Positions 61,203-64,000 of a DNA stretch of 64,000 nucleotides are shown here, one piece after another; the first letter of the stretch is position 1, and each line of letters begins with the position of its first letter. The position numbers and the translations under genes are program-made. The DNA is taken from NCBI GenBank assembly GCA_965229715.1, contig CBDDJL010000003.1:186001-250000 (forward strand), given 5' to 3'. The notes under the pieces are model-generated. The model made no database searches and was not told the origin of the DNA. It saw nothing but the letters and a program-made list of their open reading frames with translations. Source of the DNA: JAVJST01 sp965229715. GTDB lineage: Bacteria > Pseudomonadota > Alphaproteobacteria > Rhodospirillales > Casp-alpha2.

Positions 61203-61310
61203 GACGGTCTCTCAAGGCAGGTTGATCGGTTTACTTGGGGCCCATCTGACTGACGGCGCCGACATTCTATAGACTACTGTTTGATTGAAGTTTCAAGTTG
61301 CCCGCGGCAT

Positions 61311-62036
61311 TCAGGATAACGATATCAGTTCACCATGACGGGTGCAGGCCGGGAGCGTCAGTTCGACGAACGCGTCGGCAATATCCTCCGGTGTCTTCAG
61401 GGTCTCTGGGTCTTCGCCGGGATAGGCGTGCGCCCGCATCCGGGTTCGCGTGCTGCCCGGGTTGACGAGATTGACTCGGATCGACGTCTTCTCGACTTCT
61501 GCCGCATATGTGAAGGTCAGATTTTCGAGAGCCGCCTTGCTCGCTGCGTAGGCTCCCCAATAAGCGCGAGGGGCGTGGCCGACGCTGGACGTGACCATCA
61601 CGACGCGACCCGCATCGGATTGGCGAAGCAACGGATCCATGCTGCGCAGAAGGCGCCAGTTCGCCGTCAGGTTTACGGCGATAACCTGATCCCAGACTTT
61701 GGGACTGATATGGCCAAGAGGCGACAAGTTACCGAGAATACCGGCGTTGCCAATCAAAACGTCGAGCTTGCCGTGGCGTTCGTAAAGCGCGGCGCCCAAC
61801 CTGTCGATAGCGTCGTAATCGGTAATGTCGAGCGGTACGAGAGTTGCGCCGCCGATCACGTCATCGACCTCTTCGAGTGCACCGCTGGTTCGCGCGACCA
61901 GGATAAGATGCGCGCCTTCGCGGGCGAGAGCCGTCGCGACGGCTCGACCGATGCCGCGGGATGCGCCGGTGACAAGGGCAACACGGCCGGCAAGACGACC
62001 GCCGGGATTGCCGGCGTCATTAGCGGGTTCGGCCAT
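61311..62036 (-). CDS. SDR-family oxidoreductase
   Basis: 241-aa classical SDR: cofactor loop TGASRGIGRAVA (24-30), NAGILG, catalytic Ser in VTSSVG and YAASKAALENL with the Tyr-x3-Lys pair, then NLVNPGSTRTRMRA. It resembles the SDR routinely annotated beside purF in alphaproteobacteria. Start at ATG 62036 (MAEPAND) lies 4 bp after the purF stop; the longer frame overlaps purF. Substrate unknown. Confidence 0.92.
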   Translation of the reverse strand: MAEPANDAGNPGGRLAGRVALVTGASRGIGRAVATALAREGAHLILVARTSGALEEVDDVIGGATLVPLDITDYDAIDRLGAALYERHGKLDVLIGNAGILGNLSPLGHISPKVWDQVIAVNLTANWRLLRSMDPLLRQSDAGRVVMVTSSVGHAPRAYWGAYAASKAALENLTFTYAAEVEKTSIRVNLVNPGSTRTRMRAHAYPGEDPETLKTPEDIADAFVELTLPACTRHGELISLS

Positions 62037-62040
62037 GTTG

Positions 62041-63492
62041 TCAGTCCCGTTCGACCAGCAGGGATAGCTGAGCGTTTTCCCCGCTCTGATGATCGACAAG
62101 AGGAATCGAGTACTCGCCGGTAAAACAGGCGTCGCAGTATCGGCGGTTTTCGCCGTTCCGGCCTTCGGCGGCGCCGACCGCGCGATAAAGCCCGTCTACG
62201 GAGATGAACGCGAGGCTATCGACACCAATGTGTTTGGCCATTGCCGGCACATCATGGGTGTTGGCGAGCAGTTCGGCCTCTTCCGGTGTATCGATACCGT
62301 AAAAGCACGAATGCTTGGTCGGCGGACTGGCGATCCGCATGTGAACTTCGGCGGCGCCGGCCTGTCTAATCATGTCGACGATCTTGACTGACGTGGTGCC
62401 CCGCACAATCGAATCGTCGACGAGAACGACCCGTTTGCCCTTGATCGCGGCCGCGTTGGCATTGTGCTTCAGGCGGACGCCGAGATTGCGGATCTGTGCG
62501 GTCGGTTCGATGAAAGTCCGGCCGACGTAATGATTGCGGATAATCCCGAGATCGAATGGTACCCGCGACGCCTCGGCGTAGCCGATGGCGCTGGGCACGC
62601 CGGAGTCGGGGACCGGAACGACGATGTCGGCGTCGACGTGGCTTTCGTTCGCCAGCTCGGCGCCGATCCGCTTGCGAACGTCGTAGACCGGCTGATTGTC
62701 CATCAGGCTGTCGGGGCGAGCGAAATAGATATGTTCGAAAATACAGAACCGACGAGGTGTCGGCTGGAACGGTTTCAGGCTCTGCACGCCGCCCTCGTCG
62801 ATAACGACGATTTCCCCCGGCTCGACCTCGCGCACGAAATCGGCACCGATGATATCGAGGGCGCAGGTCTCCGACGTCATGATCCATGCGCCGCCGACTT
62901 GGCCCAGAACCAGCGGACGTACACCGTGTGGATCGCGGACGCCGATCAGTTTTCGACGTGTCATGGCGACCAGCGAGTAGGCACCGTGCATCTGGTGCAG
63001 TGCGTCGGTAATTTTGTCGACGACCTTGTTGAATTCGCTGATCGCGATCAGGTGAATGATCGTTTCCGTGTCACTCGTCGACTGAAAGATGCAACCTCGC
63101 TCGACCAACGCTTTATGCATGGTGTGGGCATTGGTCAGGTTGCCGTTGTGGGCAACCGCAAGGCCCCCGAACTTGAAATCGGCAAACAGCGGTTGAACGT
63201 TCCGGAGCAGAGTCTCGCCAGTCGTCGAGTAGCGCACATGACCGATGGCGGCGGTACCCAACAGGTTGCCGATGATGTCTTCCGAACTGAAGTTGTCACC
63301 GACAAGGCCCAGTGCGCGATGAGTGTGGAAGCGTTCGCCGTCGTAGGAGACGATGCCGGCGGCTTCCTGGCCACGATGTTGCAGGGCATGCAGCCCCAGC
63401 GCCGTCAGCGCGGCGGCCTCGGGATGGCCGTAGATTCCGAACAGACCACACTCTTCGTGGAAGCGGTCGTCGTCGGATTGCGGAAGCGGCAT
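62041..63492 (-). CDS. purF: Amidophosphoribosyltransferase
   Basis: First committed step of purine synthesis (PRPP plus glutamine to phosphoribosylamine). 483 aa. The N-terminal nucleophile is the cysteine of HEECGLFGIYG, exposed after removal of a 14-residue propeptide; glutaminase stretches LHALQHRGQEAAGI and the PRPP site VVLVDDSIVRGTTS are intact. Downstream of cvpA by 73 bp, the common cvpA-purF pair. Confidence 0.97.
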   Translation of the reverse strand: MPLPQSDDDRFHEECGLFGIYGHPEAAALTALGLHALQHRGQEAAGIVSYDGERFHTHRALGLVGDNFSSEDIIGNLLGTAAIGHVRYSTTGETLLRNVQPLFADFKFGGLAVAHNGNLTNAHTMHKALVERGCIFQSTSDTETIIHLIAISEFNKVVDKITDALHQMHGAYSLVAMTRRKLIGVRDPHGVRPLVLGQVGGAWIMTSETCALDIIGADFVREVEPGEIVVIDEGGVQSLKPFQPTPRRFCIFEHIYFARPDSLMDNQPVYDVRKRIGAELANESHVDADIVVPVPDSGVPSAIGYAEASRVPFDLGIIRNHYVGRTFIEPTAQIRNLGVRLKHNANAAAIKGKRVVLVDDSIVRGTTSVKIVDMIRQAGAAEVHMRIASPPTKHSCFYGIDTPEEAELLANTHDVPAMAKHIGVDSLAFISVDGLYRAVGAAEGRNGENRRYCDACFTGEYSIPLVDHQSGENAQLSLLVERD

Positions 63493-63565
63493 GGTTTCAA
63501 CCTACCTTGCGAGTGTCGCACACCCCGGTCGCTCGGGGATGTTTTTAGTCATTTTTGCCGAAATG

Positions 63566-64000
63566 TCATTGGCTGTTTTCGATCAATTGTTCGATTTCTT
63601 CACGAGATTCGTCACTGTAAGCGCCGTCGTCGGGTTTCTGACTGCCGGATTTTTCCGTTGATGGTTGAACTAGGTCCATAATGTCCTCAACAGTCCCGGG
63701 ATCGACGTCGGGAACCTCGATTTGCGCGCCTTCGGGCAGCAAGCTGGATATGGCGGTCGCGCCCCGAATAATCAATGGCAACGTGCGCGCTGACGTCACC
63801 CACTCCGGTTGCTCATCGCGGGGAATCAGCAACTCCAGCCCGATGAATGCGACGCAAACCAGGACGGCGCCTCGGGCGATGCCGAACAAAAAACCGAGTG
63901 ACCGGTCCAGCACGTTGAGTGCGCTCTCCTTGACACGCGAGCTGATCGCCCGGGTAACGAGCGAAAGCATGACCAGTGTCAGGATAAAGATGACCACGCC
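63566..64000 (-). CDS. cvpA: CvpA family membrane protein (5' end outside window)
   Basis: C-terminal part of CvpA (colicin V production protein), an inner-membrane protein usually beside purF. The visible 144 residues contain ALNVLDRSLGFLFGIARGAVLVCVAFIGLELLI, which is the conserved CvpA core with its last two spans, and an acidic, Ser-rich tail. The frame is open at the window edge, so the N-terminal spans are missing here. Role outside colicin production is not settled. Confidence 0.85.
   Translation of the reverse strand, partial: GVVIFILTLVMLSLVTRAISSRVKESALNVLDRSLGFLFGIARGAVLVCVAFIGLELLIPRDEQPEWVTSARTLPLIIRGATAISSLLPEGAQIEVPDVDPGTVEDIMDLVQPSTEKSGSQKPDDGAYSDESREEIEQLIENSQ

Overview
The window is GC-rich chromosomal DNA of an alphaproteobacterium, most likely a free-living, probably marine, member of the Rhodospirillales. 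I infer this from gene content and order: glcE-glcF, argD-argF-hslO, a TPR gene followed by bamB and der, cvpA-purF-SDR, a GlxK-type glycerate kinase, ribbon-helix-helix and DUF1223 proteins. It is also inferred from glutathione-dependent formaldehyde oxidation. No IS element, phage gene, integrase or CRISPR array is visible. About 67 protein genes (the first and last cut by the window edges), one tRNA, two gene remnants and several regulatory candidates can be supported.

Layout. 1-6 kb: glycolate oxidase subunits GlcE/GlcF, a YkgJ-type cysteine-cluster protein, a secreted TPR protein, an SDR and glycerate kinase, together a two-carbon acid (glycolate to glycerate) theme. 6-14 kb: a large AsmA-like envelope protein, a ribbon-helix-helix protein, an alpha/beta hydrolase coupled to pcm, htpG and a DUF1223 protein. 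14-24 kb: a tandem pair of DMT exporters, a zinc alcohol dehydrogenase, two cyclic-nucleotide-domain proteins without a DNA-binding domain, a PagL-like lipid A deacylase, a TPR/GT9-like protein, ArsC, RecX and an ABC-2 permease. 24-28 kb: argD, argF, a GNAT, hslO. 28-35 kb: envelope lipoprotein, Sel1 protein, TrkH, folE, apaG, a translationally coupled radical SAM / divergent metallophosphoesterase pair, a Tat lipoprotein esterase and tRNA-Gly(CCC). 35-43.5 kb: a CheY-like regulator, fghA-adhC, a FecR-like protein, msrB, amt with a 67-aa membrane partner, and a cupin / P-loop ATPase / metA / GNAT operon.

43.7-48 kb holds a five-gene tungsten-type aldehyde oxidoreductase operon: four-cluster ferredoxin, AOR catalytic subunit, FAD/NAD subunit, MoaD-like carrier and a 96-aa unknown. 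The Shine-Dalgarno sequence of its first gene lies in a strong hairpin, and an upstream segment could pair alternatively with it. Next come remnants of an FkbM-like methyltransferase, a P-type cation ATPase with an unusual repeat-bearing upstream region, and a RimK-like ligase fused to a retropepsin-like domain. 53.6-64 kb: lipid kinase, der, bamB, a YfgM-like TPR protein, a lipoprotein, Sel1 and GNAT proteins, an iron alcohol dehydrogenase, an SDR, purF and cvpA. Between the GNAT and the iron alcohol dehydrogenase is a near-consensus sigma-54 promoter that faces no protein gene but is followed by a hairpin, so it may drive a small RNA.

The best leads for something undescribed are the radical SAM / metallophosphoesterase pair, the leader and the last gene of the AOR operon, and the orphan sigma-54 promoter.
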